This document shows positions 1 through 8,860 of a DNA stretch of 34,219 bases, one piece after another. The position numbers and the translations under genes are program-made. Position 1 is the stretch's first letter, and each line of letters begins with the position of its first letter. The stretch is from UBA2283 sp041658955 (GTDB taxonomy: Bacteria; Patescibacteriota; Microgenomatia; UBA12405): contig JBAZZE010000011.1 of the NCBI GenBank assembly GCA_041658955.1, forward strand, positions 1 through 34,219, in the 5' to 3' direction. The notes beneath the pieces were generated by a model that worked only from the letters and a program-made list of their open reading frames with translations, was not told the origin of the DNA and ran no database searches.

Positions 1-1
1 A

Positions 2-709
2 GATTTATTTGTTTTGGCTCTTATTATTACCGCTACTATCCTAGTTATTATTCCAGAAATTGGTTATATCAAAGATATTTATATTTATGAACATCGCCGG
101 GCCAACACCATGTTTAAGTTGGTCTATCAAGCGTTTATTCTTTACTCCTTGGCTTCTGGTTATATCCTTATCTACTTCCGTAAAAACATCCTTGTCAAAA
201 TCGTAATTTTACTCGTTGTCGCTAGTCATTTGGTTTATCCCTTCTTCGCTATTAAATCGTATTACGGACTTAATACTTATAAAGGTTTATGGGGACTTCA
301 ATTTTTACAAACGAGCTACAAAGATAATCTTGAAGCAATAAAGTGGCTAAATAAAAATGTTACTGGTCAACCGGTTATCTTAGAGGCAGTCGGTGATAGC
401 TATACTACTTTTGGCCAAGTTTCGATGGCCACCGGTCTTCCTACTGTCCAAGGGTGGGTAGTTCATGAATGGCTCTGGCGGGGAGGGTATGACCTTCCAG
501 CCCAACGACAAACAGATGTCCAAAAGATTTATGAGTCAAAAGATCCTGAAGAAGCCAAGGCACTTCTTCAAAAATATTCTGTTCAATACATATTCCTAGG
601 TGACAAAGAAAAAGAAAAATACCCCGCTCTTAACGAAAAGATATTTTCTGAAATAGGGGCTAAGGTAGTCTTTGAATCTGGACTTACTCGCGTTTACAAA
701 CTTAACTAG
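2..709 (+). CDS. DUF2298 (Chlor_Arch_YYY) membrane protein, C-terminal part
   Basis: The reading frame is open to the left edge, so this is the end of a larger protein. The visible 235 residues begin with about three hydrophobic segments and finish in a soluble domain. That domain has the DUF2298 pattern: AIKWLNKNV, then VILEAVGDSYT, then TGLPTVQGW followed by HEWLWRGG, then DVQKIYESKD, and a closing strand ending in TRVYKLN. Members of this family are large multi-pass proteins thought to resemble GT-C/PMT-type glycosyltransferases; their substrate is unknown. The next gene starts 14 nt after the stop on the same strand. An in-frame TTG at 14 could be mistaken for a start but lies inside the protein. 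Family assignment is from motif recall. Confidence 0.8.
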   Translation, partial: DLFVLALIITATILVIIPEIGYIKDIYIYEHRRANTMFKLVYQAFILYSLASGYILIYFRKNILVKIVILLVVASHLVYPFFAIKSYYGLNTYKGLWGLQFLQTSYKDNLEAIKWLNKNVTGQPVILEAVGDSYTTFGQVSMATGLPTVQGWVVHEWLWRGGYDLPAQRQTDVQKIYESKDPEEAKALLQKYSVQYIFLGDKEKEKYPALNEKIFSEIGAKVVFESGLTRVYKLN

Positions 710-723
710 GGCACTTTTTTTTA

Positions 724-2613
724 ATGACGGATATTTTTAAAGGACTAAATCCAGCCCAACGTGAAGCCGTTGAGCATATGGGAACACCACTCTTACTTTT
801 GGCTGGTGCTGGATCTGGTAAAACCAGGGTCTTAACCCATCGCGCCGCTCATTTAATTATTTCCGGTCAAGCTACTGCCTCCCAAATACTGCTACTAACT
901 TTCACCAATAAAGCTGCCACTGAGATGAAAGAAAGAATGCAACAATTGCTCGGAACAGTTGGCAAGAAAAACAACCAAGAAGTCTTTGCAGGTACATTCC
1001 ATTCTTTTTGTTGTCGTATACTCCGTAAAGATGGGAGCCATTTAGGAATTCGTCCTGATTTTGTAATCTATGATTCAGATGATCAAGAAACATTGGTAAA
1101 AAATATTCTCAAAGATCTCAACTTGACTCCTCAAGAATTCAAACCAAGTTCGGTAATGTATTTTATTGAAGATTGTAAAAATAAATATATATCAGCTCGT
1201 GATGCTGAAAATATTGCTCCTGGGTTTTGGGGTAAACAAGTCGCCAAAATTTACAAACTTTATCAACAAAAACTAACTGATTATCAGGCACTGGATTTTA
1301 ATGATCTACTTTTCCAGACAGTCCGGTTGTTTAGTGAGTTCCCTGAGGTCTTAGATAAATATCAGGATATTTATCGACACATTTTAGTTGATGAGTATCA
1401 GGATACCAATCAAATACAATATTTATTAACTAGACTTCTCTCGTCAAAATACAAACAAGTAACCGCAGTTGGAGATGCTTCTCAGGCCATTTATGGTTGG
1501 CGAGGTGCCAATTATAAAAATTTAACTAATTTCACAACCGATTTTGTAGATACTAAAGTTGTCAGCCTTGAAGAAAATTACCGCTCAACGCAAATTATCT
1601 TAGATGCAGCTAATACTGTTATTTCCAAAAATAATTCACATCCAGTTCTCAAACTTTTCACTTCACGTCGCTCAACTGACTTAATCAAGTTGTATGAAGC
1701 AGATTCGGAGGTCGCTGAGGCTGACTATATCGCCCAAAAAATTTGTTTTATATATGAAAACCTCAAAATTCCTTATAAACAAATTGCAGTTCTTTATCGT
1801 ATGAACGCCCAGTCTCGGGTACTTGAGGAAGCTTTTCTAAAATACTCTATTCCCTATGTCCTAATTGGAGGTCTCCGTTTTTACGATCGTTCTGAAGTCA
1901 AAGATGTCATTGCTATGCTCCGAGTTGCTCGTAATCATGACGATCATCTTTCCCAAGAACGCACCCAAAAAGCTTTGGGTAAACGTAAAAAAGTCCTATT
2001 GGATCAACATTTATTGGAAACAGACATCTCTGATCTAACCTCAGCTCAAATTTTAGAATCAGTTCTCAACTTCTCCGGTTATCTATCAAAATATGATCCT
2101 CAAGATGAGGACGATCAAAGGCGAATGGAAAACATTAAGGAGTTAAAGTCAGTTGCTGCTACTTTCCCATCTCTAAATGATTTTTTGGAAAACATTGCTC
2201 TTGTCCAACAAGAATATTCGATTCAGGAAAAAAACAAGAAAAAAGATAGCAAAGAAGGTGTCCGGCTAATGACCCTCCATTCTAGTAAAGGGTTGGAATT
2301 TGAAGCCGTCTTCTTAGTTGGGTTTGAGGAGGGGATTCTGCCGCATTCCCGGTCAATGATCGATGATAGTGATATTGAAGAGGAACGCCGGCTTTGTTAT
2401 GTAGGCATAACTCGAGCTAAGGATTTTCTTTATATCTCTTATGCCACTAGAAGGCTATTTTTTGGCAAAAGCTCACTCAACGAACCATCAAGATTTTTAT
2501 TGGATATCCCCGAAAAACTAATAGAATTTGATCAACCTCGGGATATTGTCCACGATCTTAGACCAAAATCAAAAAATTCGACTGAACTAGTTTATGATCC
2601 TGATATATACTAA
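724..2613 (+). CDS. pcrA: UvrD/PcrA-type superfamily 1A DNA helicase
   Basis: A 3'-5' DNA helicase for repair and for removing proteins from DNA. The SF1A motifs appear in order: Q-motif LNPAQREAV near residue 8, Walker A GAGSGKT near residue 28, motif Ia TFTNKAATEM, motif II DEYQDTN (Walker B), motif III GDASQAIYGWRGA, motif IV ENYRST, motif V LMTLHSSKGLEFE and motif VI RRLCYVGITRAKD. At 629 aa it is shorter than the roughly 720-aa B. subtilis or E. coli proteins; the shortening is in the 2B region and the C-terminal tail. The start is the ATG after a T-run with no Shine-Dalgarno sequence. The downstream femAB-type gene begins 3 nt after its stop, so the two are probably co-transcribed. A second, different UvrD-like helicase lies at 9130. 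Confidence 0.95.
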   Translation: MTDIFKGLNPAQREAVEHMGTPLLLLAGAGSGKTRVLTHRAAHLIISGQATASQILLLTFTNKAATEMKERMQQLLGTVGKKNNQEVFAGTFHSFCCRILRKDGSHLGIRPDFVIYDSDDQETLVKNILKDLNLTPQEFKPSSVMYFIEDCKNKYISARDAENIAPGFWGKQVAKIYKLYQQKLTDYQALDFNDLLFQTVRLFSEFPEVLDKYQDIYRHILVDEYQDTNQIQYLLTRLLSSKYKQVTAVGDASQAIYGWRGANYKNLTNFTTDFVDTKVVSLEENYRSTQIILDAANTVISKNNSHPVLKLFTSRRSTDLIKLYEADSEVAEADYIAQKICFIYENLKIPYKQIAVLYRMNAQSRVLEEAFLKYSIPYVLIGGLRFYDRSEVKDVIAMLRVARNHDDHLSQERTQKALGKRKKVLLDQHLLETDISDLTSAQILESVLNFSGYLSKYDPQDEDDQRRMENIKELKSVAATFPSLNDFLENIALVQQEYSIQEKNKKKDSKEGVRLMTLHSSKGLEFEAVFLVGFEEGILPHSRSMIDDSDIEEERRLCYVGITRAKDFLYISYATRRLFFGKSSLNEPSRFLLDIPEKLIEFDQPRDIVHDLRPKSKNSTELVYDPDIY

Positions 2614-2616
2614 CTT

Positions 2617-3672
2617 ATGATAACTCGCATACTTTATGATGAAGAGAAAAAAGATTACAACCGTCTGATCAAACACCCTCTCCAAACATGGGAGTGGGGA
2701 GATTTCCAAATACTTCAGGGTCACAAAGTTCATCGACTCGGAGTTTTCAATGAAAACAAAATGGTTTCCGCTTATTCTATAAGCTTTCATCGTATCCCCA
2801 AAACCAACTACTCTATAGGCACCATCCTCCGAGGGCCAGCTATTGACGGTGACATGATTAGTAATGTCAAAAAAATTGCTGTCGACGAAAAAGCAATTTT
2901 TGTAAAATTTGAACCAGACACACTTCAAAAAGTTTTTGATTCTGCCAATTCACCAACCACAGTGGGAGAAAAACCATCTTTCCCTGATTTATACGTCTCA
3001 CCCAAAGTCTCTTTTTATCCTTATTCTTATGTGGTTGATTTGACTAAAAGTGAGGATGAATTGCTCGCTGCCATGCATAGTAAAACTCGTTACAACATAA
3101 AAATAGCCAACCGGCATGGAGTCAAGTTTGAAGAGGTGAGTACAGACGAAGGTTTTGAAACTTACCTTCGACTACTTTTTGATACCACCAAGCGCCAAGG
3201 TTTTTATCTTCACTCACCAGAGTATCATCGTCAACTTTGGAAGACTCTCAAGGAGACCAAAATCCCCCACGTAATGCTCGCTTCTTACAACGGTGAAGTC
3301 CTGTCAGCTTTTATGCTTTTTACCTTAGGCGACAAATTATTCTATCCCTATGGTGCTTCCCTAGATACTCACCGAGAAGTCATGGCCCCAACTTTGATGA
3401 TGTGGGAATGCATTAAGTATGGACGTGAACAAAAACTAAAATCTTTCGACATGTGGGGTAGTCTTGGTCCTGACGCTAGAGAAACTGATCCTGGATATGG
3501 GTTCCATCGATTTAAACAAAGTTATGGTGGTCAATTAGTTCAGTTTGTGGGCACCTACGACTTGATTATTCACCCTCAACTATATCAATTCTATAATCTC
3601 GTCGATAAATATCGCTGGAAAATATTACGTCTAAAGGCTGACATCATCAGTAAGCTAAGTTTTGGTCGGTGA
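2617..3672 (+). CDS. FemAB/FemX-type aminoacyl-tRNA-dependent peptidoglycan bridge transferase
   Basis: A 351-aa protein of the FemABX family, which moves amino acids from aminoacyl-tRNA onto the side chain of lipid II to form the peptidoglycan cross-bridge. Seen: the early QTWEWGDFQ segment, the KTRYNIKIANRHGV segment typical of the first GNAT-like half, an RQGFYLHSPEYH segment, and the second-half SAFMLFTLGDKLFYPYGAS followed by a conserved FDMWGS. There is no signal peptide or membrane segment, as expected for a cytosolic enzyme working at the inner membrane face. The gene is tightly coupled to pcrA upstream, and its last 18 nt overlap the convergent transporter gene. The amino acid transferred cannot be deduced. 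Confidence 0.88.
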   Translation: MITRILYDEEKKDYNRLIKHPLQTWEWGDFQILQGHKVHRLGVFNENKMVSAYSISFHRIPKTNYSIGTILRGPAIDGDMISNVKKIAVDEKAIFVKFEPDTLQKVFDSANSPTTVGEKPSFPDLYVSPKVSFYPYSYVVDLTKSEDELLAAMHSKTRYNIKIANRHGVKFEEVSTDEGFETYLRLLFDTTKRQGFYLHSPEYHRQLWKTLKETKIPHVMLASYNGEVLSAFMLFTLGDKLFYPYGASLDTHREVMAPTLMMWECIKYGREQKLKSFDMWGSLGPDARETDPGYGFHRFKQSYGGQLVQFVGTYDLIIHPQLYQFYNLVDKYRWKILRLKADIISKLSFGR

Positions 3673-4512
3673 AATCTCAGTAAACCAGGTACCAAGCATT
3701 ATTGTCCCCGCTCCTAAAATTTGGATTGTTTCCATTTTTTCTCCAAAAAAAATTATCATCAATATCGCTGTCGCAATTGGGATGGCCGACGACATCAGTA
3801 CCATATAGCTGGCGTCTGAAATTCGCATGATTTTATGGGCTGATAGCACAGAGATGGCTACTATTAATCCACCTAAAACTATCTGACCATCAACCCACCA
3901 AAGCTGATTACCTCGAATTAAACAAATCGAAAACAATACTAAGGCTCCGATTAAAGTACGGTAGGTGGCCATGGTCAGGGCGGAAACTTTTTTCATCGAC
4001 TTGGCAGCAAATACATAACTAATTGCATAACAAAAAGAAGATGCTAAGACTAATAGCTCACCACCATTAGAGGCTCCTAGTTTACCTTTTGTACTAAGTA
4101 AAAAACTACCCAAAATAATTAATAAAATCGCCCAAGTTTTATTGACTGTCCATTTTTCCTTTAGTAGTAAAAATGCCAAAATACACGTAAAAACTACAGT
4201 AGATTTGGTTAAAAATGCATAATTAGCAGCTTGAGTTTGTTGTAGTCCTAGAAATCCCAACCAATATGCCAATCCACCACCTACAATCCCTGGTATTATC
4301 AATTCTTTGACTTCATCTTTTTTCAATTTCTCTCCCCTTCTGACCAACATCAAAAAAAGTATCAATCCGGCAATTGCTAACATTTCCCAAGTCATCACCA
4401 ATGGCTCTGCACCAACACCAAGAATTCTCTTGGTAACAATAATCATGGCCACGCTAAATACCAGTTGGGTCAATACCCAAAAACGTCGTTCCAAATTGGT
4501 TGTGTTGAACAT
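3655..4512 (-). CDS. EamA/DMT-superfamily 10-TM transporter
   Basis: A 285-aa integral membrane protein made of two tandem EamA-like halves. Hydrophobic helices fill nearly the whole chain, and typical EamA segments are visible (YAFLTKSTVVFTCILAFLLLKEK in the first half; ASYMVLMSSAIPIATAILMIIFFGEK in the second). The family exports or imports metabolites and amino acids; the substrate here is unknown. The gene is transcribed leftward. Its 3' end overlaps the femAB-type gene by 18 nt, and its 5' end is divergent from gatC across only 24 bp. A TATAAT on the minus strand ends 6 nt before the ATG, so the mRNA is predicted to be leaderless. Confidence 0.88.
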   Translation of the reverse strand: MFNTTNLERRFWVLTQLVFSVAMIIVTKRILGVGAEPLVMTWEMLAIAGLILFLMLVRRGEKLKKDEVKELIIPGIVGGGLAYWLGFLGLQQTQAANYAFLTKSTVVFTCILAFLLLKEKWTVNKTWAILLIILGSFLLSTKGKLGASNGGELLVLASSFCYAISYVFAAKSMKKVSALTMATYRTLIGALVLFSICLIRGNQLWWVDGQIVLGGLIVAISVLSAHKIMRISDASYMVLMSSAIPIATAILMIIFFGEKMETIQILGAGTIMLGTWFTEISPTKT

Positions 4513-4536
4513 GGCTCGATTATACTAAAATACGCT
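4513..4536. promoter_or_regulatory. 24-bp bidirectional promoter with overlapping -10 elements (EamA / gatC)
   Basis: On the plus strand TATACT at 4521-4526 is followed by 10 nt and the gatC ATG. On the minus strand TATAAT occupies 4524-4519 and is followed by 6 nt and the transporter ATG. The two hexamers share 4521-4524. With initiation about 7 nt past each -10, both transcripts would start at or within about 4 nt of their start codons. No good -35 element is visible on either side. The transcription starts are inferred, not observed. Confidence 0.6.
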
Positions 4537-4836
4537 ATGTCCTCTACTACCATAACTGATGATGTTATATCTAAAGTAGCCAAGTTGGCTCGGGTTTCAC
4601 TGACCCCTGAAGAAGTGCATACCTTTACGAGTCAGTTGTCTCCTGTCTTGGAACATATAGACTCTCTTAACAGCCTTAACACAGATAAAGTAGAACCAAC
4701 TTTTCAGGTAACTAACTTAAAAAATATATTTAGGACTGACGAAGTACATGATAGTCTTTCCCAAAAAGACGCTTTGTCTACTGCTCATAAATCTGACCAA
4801 GGTTATGTGGTGATGCCCAAAACAATTGACAAATAA
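4537..4836 (+). CDS. gatC: Asp/Glu-tRNA amidotransferase subunit C
   Basis: The small 99-aa subunit that stabilises GatA within GatCAB, which converts mischarged Glu-tRNA(Gln) and/or Asp-tRNA(Asn) to the correct species. Seen: VISKVAKLARVSLTPEEVHTF near the N-terminus, the helical LSPVLEHIDSLNSLNTDKVEPT segment, and the C-terminal RTDEVHDSLSQKDAL followed by YVVMPKTID. The ATG at 4537 was chosen because it begins the family core. The open frame extends upstream to 4465, but that part overlaps the divergent transporter gene and its promoter. gatA follows after 2 nt. The length is normal for GatC. Confidence 0.95.
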   Translation: MSSTTITDDVISKVAKLARVSLTPEEVHTFTSQLSPVLEHIDSLNSLNTDKVEPTFQVTNLKNIFRTDEVHDSLSQKDALSTAHKSDQGYVVMPKTIDK

Positions 4837-4838
4837 TT

Positions 4839-6302
4839 ATGGAACTCAAAAACCTAACCATATCTAAAATCCGTCAAGGATTGATTGAAAAAAAATTTAC
4901 AGCAGTCGAGATAACAAATAGCTATTTAGAGCGAATAAAAAAACTCGACCAGGAAGTTAAGGCTTTTATAACTGTTACCCCAGAAGTCGCCATAGAACAG
5001 GCTGAAAAAATTGATAAAAAAATTACTAATGGTCAAGAAGTTGGTCGTCTGGCTGGGAGTACTGTTGCAGTTAAAGACATTTTTCTAACTAAAGGTGTTC
5101 AGACAACTTCCGGTTCAAAAGTTCTTGAGGGATATATTCCCCAGTATTCTTCAACAGTTTTTGAAAAAGTCATTAATGAAGATGCTATTCTCATCGGTAA
5201 AGTTAACTGTGACCCCTTTGCTTTCGGAGTCAGTACTGAAAACTCAGGTTACTTCTCGACTCATAATCCCTGGGATTTGAGTCGTATTCCCGGTGGTTCC
5301 TCAGGTGGTTCGGCAGCAGCAGTTGCCGCTTCTTTTAGTACCTTTGCTCTTGGTAGTGACACGGGTGGCTCTATTCGTCAGCCAGCGGCTATGTGTGGCA
5401 TTTCTGGAATCAAGGTCACTTATGGTCGCACCTCACGATATGGGGTTACTTCCATGGCTTCATCTTTTGATAGTATGGGTTCACTGGCCACTTCAGTTGA
5501 AGACTTGGCTCTAGCTACTCAAACTATGGCCGGTATAGACACCCATGATGCTACCTCTAGTTCAGAATCAGTACCTGAATACTCTCAACTTTTAAATACC
5601 ACAAGTCTTAAGGGTCTTAAAATCGGACTACCCAAAGAATACTTTTCAGATGCTTTAAATCCTCAGATTAAACAAAAAGTCATGGAAGCCGCCGAGTTGT
5701 ATGAAAAACAAGGCGCCACTCTAGTGGATATTTCTTTACCAAGCACGAGTCTTGGAATAGATGTCTATTACATTCTGGTTCCTAGTGAAATATCCGCCAA
5801 CATGTCACGATATGACGGTTTGCGTTTCGGTCCTAGCGTCCGTAATAGTCAAGATTTGATTTCCTACTATATGCAATCACGTGGACAATTTATGGAACCT
5901 GAAGTAAAACGTCGGATAATCATTGGTACTTATGCCCTATCTTCAGGTTATTATGATGCCTACTACCTTAAAGCATCTAAGGTGAGAACAGTTATCAAAC
6001 AAGAATTCCAGGATGTTTTTCAAAAAGTTGATGTGATCATGGCTCCAGTTTGTCCGTCAACTGCTTGGCCTCTTGGTCAAAAAGTTAATGATCCTCTCCA
6101 AATGTATCTCGAAGATGTCTTTACAGTCTGTATAAATGTTGCTGGTCTACCTTCACTGGCGGTTCCTTGTGGATTTGATAGCCAAAAACTACCTGTGGGT
6201 TATCAGCTAATTGGCAATTATTTTACAGAAGAAAAATTATTTAGTATTGGTCATCAGTATCAACAACTGACCGACTTTCATCTTCAAAAACCAAACCTAT
6301 GA
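4839..6302 (+). CDS. gatA: Asp/Glu-tRNA amidotransferase subunit A (amidase)
   Basis: The 487-aa amidase subunit that hydrolyses glutamine and sends ammonia through the complex to GatB. The complete Ser-cisSer-Lys triad is visible: Lys79 in VAVKDIF, Ser154 in PGGSSGGSAAA and Ser178 in GSDTGGSIRQPA. The spacing is the same as in characterised GatA proteins. The C-terminal glutamine-side region (VIMAPVCPSTAWPLG, then INVAGLPSLAVPCGF) is intact. It starts 2 nt after gatC. Its TGA stop overlaps the ATG of the DUF218 gene (ATGA), suggesting translational coupling. gatB is in the same operon but separated by two other genes. Confidence 0.97.
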   Translation: MELKNLTISKIRQGLIEKKFTAVEITNSYLERIKKLDQEVKAFITVTPEVAIEQAEKIDKKITNGQEVGRLAGSTVAVKDIFLTKGVQTTSGSKVLEGYIPQYSSTVFEKVINEDAILIGKVNCDPFAFGVSTENSGYFSTHNPWDLSRIPGGSSGGSAAAVAASFSTFALGSDTGGSIRQPAAMCGISGIKVTYGRTSRYGVTSMASSFDSMGSLATSVEDLALATQTMAGIDTHDATSSSESVPEYSQLLNTTSLKGLKIGLPKEYFSDALNPQIKQKVMEAAELYEKQGATLVDISLPSTSLGIDVYYILVPSEISANMSRYDGLRFGPSVRNSQDLISYYMQSRGQFMEPEVKRRIIIGTYALSSGYYDAYYLKASKVRTVIKQEFQDVFQKVDVIMAPVCPSTAWPLGQKVNDPLQMYLEDVFTVCINVAGLPSLAVPCGFDSQKLPVGYQLIGNYFTEEKLFSIGHQYQQLTDFHLQKPNL

Positions 6303-6886
6303 AATACGATGTCGCTATAGTCCTCGGTACTGGAATTAAAAAAAATGGCACCCTGCCAGATAGCTGTTTGTCCAATCTTAAAACAGCCATAAAACTTTAT
6401 AAAGATAAAACAGTTTCCAAGCTAGTCTTTTCTGGTAAATGGGCGTGGAATTGTAAATTCACACCTGAGTTAACAGAAGCGGAGGCCATGAAGCAAATTG
6501 CCATAAGTAGGGGAGTCCCAGAGACAGACATCTTCGTTGAAGATAAATCATTTACTACTGTCTCCAATCTTTGCCATGTCAAAGAAAGTATCTTAATTCC
6601 CAATAATTTTGCTAATGTAATTTTGGTCTGTATCTCTGACATTGTTAAAGAACGAAATGAGTACAATCTTAAAATGGTTCTTGGCCCCGAATATACTTAC
6701 GAAATTGCAATGTCCGATTCGGTCTACAGCCCAGAAAAGTATGAAGAATTAAAAGCGATTGAAGCCGAAAAAATGATTGACTGTAAAAACTTTTATATCG
6801 ACATTGCACCAGGTGATCACCAGACAATTTTAAAAAGGTCAGAATACGATCTTCAAACTAACTATATAAATAAATTAGGAAAATAA
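6299..6886 (+). CDS. DUF218 / YdcF-like protein
   Basis: A 195-aa protein with the DUF218 pattern: AIVLGTGIKKNGTLPD, ALKLY-like IKLYKDKTVSKLVFSGKW, then EAEAMKQIAISRGVPETDIFVEDKSFTTVSNL and a following hydrophobic strand. In E. coli YdcF and SanA this fold is a Rossmann-like domain; YdcF binds S-adenosylmethionine and SanA is linked to envelope barrier function. There is no membrane anchor here, so it is cytosolic. It is embedded inside the gatCAB operon with ATGA overlap to gatA upstream and TAATG overlap to the NUDIX gene downstream. This placement suggests co-expression, but no mechanistic link to tRNA amidation is known. The function is unassigned. Confidence 0.8.
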   Translation: MKYDVAIVLGTGIKKNGTLPDSCLSNLKTAIKLYKDKTVSKLVFSGKWAWNCKFTPELTEAEAMKQIAISRGVPETDIFVEDKSFTTVSNLCHVKESILIPNNFANVILVCISDIVKERNEYNLKMVLGPEYTYEIAMSDSVYSPEKYEELKAIEAEKMIDCKNFYIDIAPGDHQTILKRSEYDLQTNYINKLGK

Positions 6887-7428
6887 TGAACAATCCTTGG
6901 AAGACAATTAATAAAAACGTAATTTTTGAAAACAAACTCGGATACAAATTACGTAATGACGATGTAATTACTCCAGGAGGTCATGAGGGTAAATATATGG
7001 TGTTAGAAAGTCATGGGTTCGTGGGTATAGTTGCAGTTGATAAAGATAAAAATGTATTGATGGAAAATATCTGGAGATATCCAGTCGAAAAAGAATTTTT
7101 TGAAATTCCAGCTGGCACTATTGAAGATGGTGAAGAACCACTGTCTACTGCCAAGCGAGAACTGCTTGAAGAAACAGGCTATGTTTCCAATAAATGGACC
7201 TTGTTAGCAGATTATTGGTCAGGAAATGGTGCAATGAAATTGCATGGTCATATTTTTTTGGCTCAAGATATAGAATTTAAAGAAATTACTCAAAATCCAG
7301 ATAGTACCGAAAAAATCAAAACCTCACTGGTAAAATATATAGACTTACTAACTCAGATTAAAGAAAATAAAATAGATGAAGCCAGGACACTAATTGGGTT
7401 ATTAACTGCTAAAGAATTTATACTATGA
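6886..7428 (+). CDS. NUDIX hydrolase (ADP-ribose pyrophosphatase-like)
   Basis: A 180-aa NUDIX protein. The NUDIX box GX5EX7REUXEEXGU is complete: it begins at GTIEDGEE, continues through RELLEETG and ends at Y, so the metal-binding catalytic glutamates are present. The upstream FEIPAG and the ENIWRYPVEKEF segment match the ADP-ribose pyrophosphatase subgroup, which cleaves ADP-ribose to AMP and ribose-5-phosphate, but the substrate cannot be settled from sequence. An AGGA lies 9 nt before the ATG, one of the few Shine-Dalgarno-like sites in the window. The start overlaps the DUF218 stop, and the TGA stop overlaps the gatB ATG. Confidence 0.88.
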   Translation: MNNPWKTINKNVIFENKLGYKLRNDDVITPGGHEGKYMVLESHGFVGIVAVDKDKNVLMENIWRYPVEKEFFEIPAGTIEDGEEPLSTAKRELLEETGYVSNKWTLLADYWSGNGAMKLHGHIFLAQDIEFKEITQNPDSTEKIKTSLVKYIDLLTQIKENKIDEARTLIGLLTAKEFIL

Positions 7429-8852
7429 CTATTACCCCCATCATTGGAATTGAAGCTCATATAGAACTAAAAACCAAAACAAAAATGTTTTGTTGTTGCG
7501 ACGCTTCCCATTTTCATGCCGACCCTAATACCCACACCTGTCCAGTTTGTCTTGGTCTTCCTGGTGCTCTGCCAGTACCAAACAAAACTGCTTGTGAGTG
7601 GTGTATCAAATTAGGCCTAGCGCTTGGTTGTTCAGTCAATCAAACCTCTTTTTTTGAAAGAAAAAACTATTTCTATCCCGACCTTCCTAAGGGCTATCAA
7701 ATATCCCAGTACCAAAAACCATTTACAGTCAATGGCAACCTCGATTTGGAGGGACATGATATCAGAATCAATCGGGTCCACATGGAAGAAGATACTGGAA
7801 AGTCAGTTCATCTTGGAAATGATACATTACTAGATTTCAATCGTTCCGGAGTCCCTCTTGTAGAAATTGTATCTGAACCAGATATCAATTCTCCAGAAGA
7901 AGCCAAAAAATATCTCCTTAAGATACAGCAAATAGTTCGATACTTAGGTATTTCTGATGCTGATATCGAAAAAGGGAGTATGCGTTGCGAACCAACCATC
8001 AATCTTAAGATAGAAGAGAATGGAGAAACTTTTTATACCCCTCTCGTCGAAATTAAAAATGTGGCCTCACTAACCGGGGTTATGACCGCCATTCAGTTTG
8101 AAATAGATCGTCAAACTACCCAGTACGAAGAAGATAAAATAGTCAAAAACTCTTCTAATAAAACTACCCGAGGTTGGGATGCTGACAAACAACAGACCTT
8201 TCTCCAGCGCGAAAAAGAGGGGAGTGCCGACTATCGTTATTTTCCTGAACCAGACATTCCCCCCATTGAATTTACTACTGCAGAAGTTGAAAAAATCAAA
8301 TCCACTTTACCTGAAATGCCAGATGCCAAGATTGTTAAATATAAATCATTTGGACTTTCCGACTATGATGCTGGTTTGCTTTCTGAAGATGCAACTTTAG
8401 CCAGTGCTTTTGAAAAATCAATTTCTCCAGATACTTCACCAGAATTTGTAAAATTTTCTGCCAATATGTTCAATGGCGCAATCCGCACTCTACTGAATGA
8501 GAGCCAAGAAACTATTGATATTTCCAAAATTAATCCAGAGTATTTTCAGAAAGTATTTTCTAAAAAATCTGAATTATCTTCCGGCTCTATTAAGCAACTC
8601 ATAGTCGAGTCGTATCAAAACGGCACTGATCCCCTAGAATTTGCCACTAAAAATAATCTTTTCCAGGTTTCCGATACTGGTGCTATTGAGCAAATGGCCA
8701 AGAAAGTAATTGCCGACAATCCCAAGGCAGTCGCCGACTATAAGAAAAACCCCATGTCTGTTGGTTTTCTTGTTGGTCAATTGATGAAAGCTAGTCAAGG
8801 CTCGGCTAATCCGACTCTGGCCAAAGAAATATTAGAAAAATTACTTAATTAA
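7425..8852 (+). CDS. gatB: Asp/Glu-tRNA amidotransferase subunit B
   Basis: The 475-aa subunit that activates the tRNA-bound Glu/Asp with ATP and transfers ammonia to it. The N-terminal zinc site is present (MFCCCDASH, then CPVCLGLPGALPV), as are FFERKNYFYPDLPKGYQISQYQ, NRVHMEEDTGKS, the signature DFNRSGVPLVEIVSEPD and the central KNVASLTGVMTAIQFEI. The C-terminal helical YqeY-like tail (from about residue 330) ends normally. The start overlaps the NUDIX stop by 4 nt (ATGA). With gatC and gatA it completes the complex in one operon, although two unrelated genes intervene. Confidence 0.97.
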   Translation: MTITPIIGIEAHIELKTKTKMFCCCDASHFHADPNTHTCPVCLGLPGALPVPNKTACEWCIKLGLALGCSVNQTSFFERKNYFYPDLPKGYQISQYQKPFTVNGNLDLEGHDIRINRVHMEEDTGKSVHLGNDTLLDFNRSGVPLVEIVSEPDINSPEEAKKYLLKIQQIVRYLGISDADIEKGSMRCEPTINLKIEENGETFYTPLVEIKNVASLTGVMTAIQFEIDRQTTQYEEDKIVKNSSNKTTRGWDADKQQTFLQREKEGSADYRYFPEPDIPPIEFTTAEVEKIKSTLPEMPDAKIVKYKSFGLSDYDAGLLSEDATLASAFEKSISPDTSPEFVKFSANMFNGAIRTLLNESQETIDISKINPEYFQKVFSKKSELSSGSIKQLIVESYQNGTDPLEFATKNNLFQVSDTGAIEQMAKKVIADNPKAVADYKKNPMSVGFLVGQLMKASQGSANPTLAKEILEKLLN

Positions 8853-8860
8853 TCTAAAAT

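Noticed and set aside
2587..2928. 113-aa minus-strand open frame across the pcrA-femAB junction
   Set aside because: It is covered by two well-supported plus-strand genes and shows no protein features.
4465..4536. Longer gatC beginning at 4465
   Set aside because: The extension overlaps the divergent transporter gene and its promoter and does not resemble GatC; ATG 4537 starts the family core.
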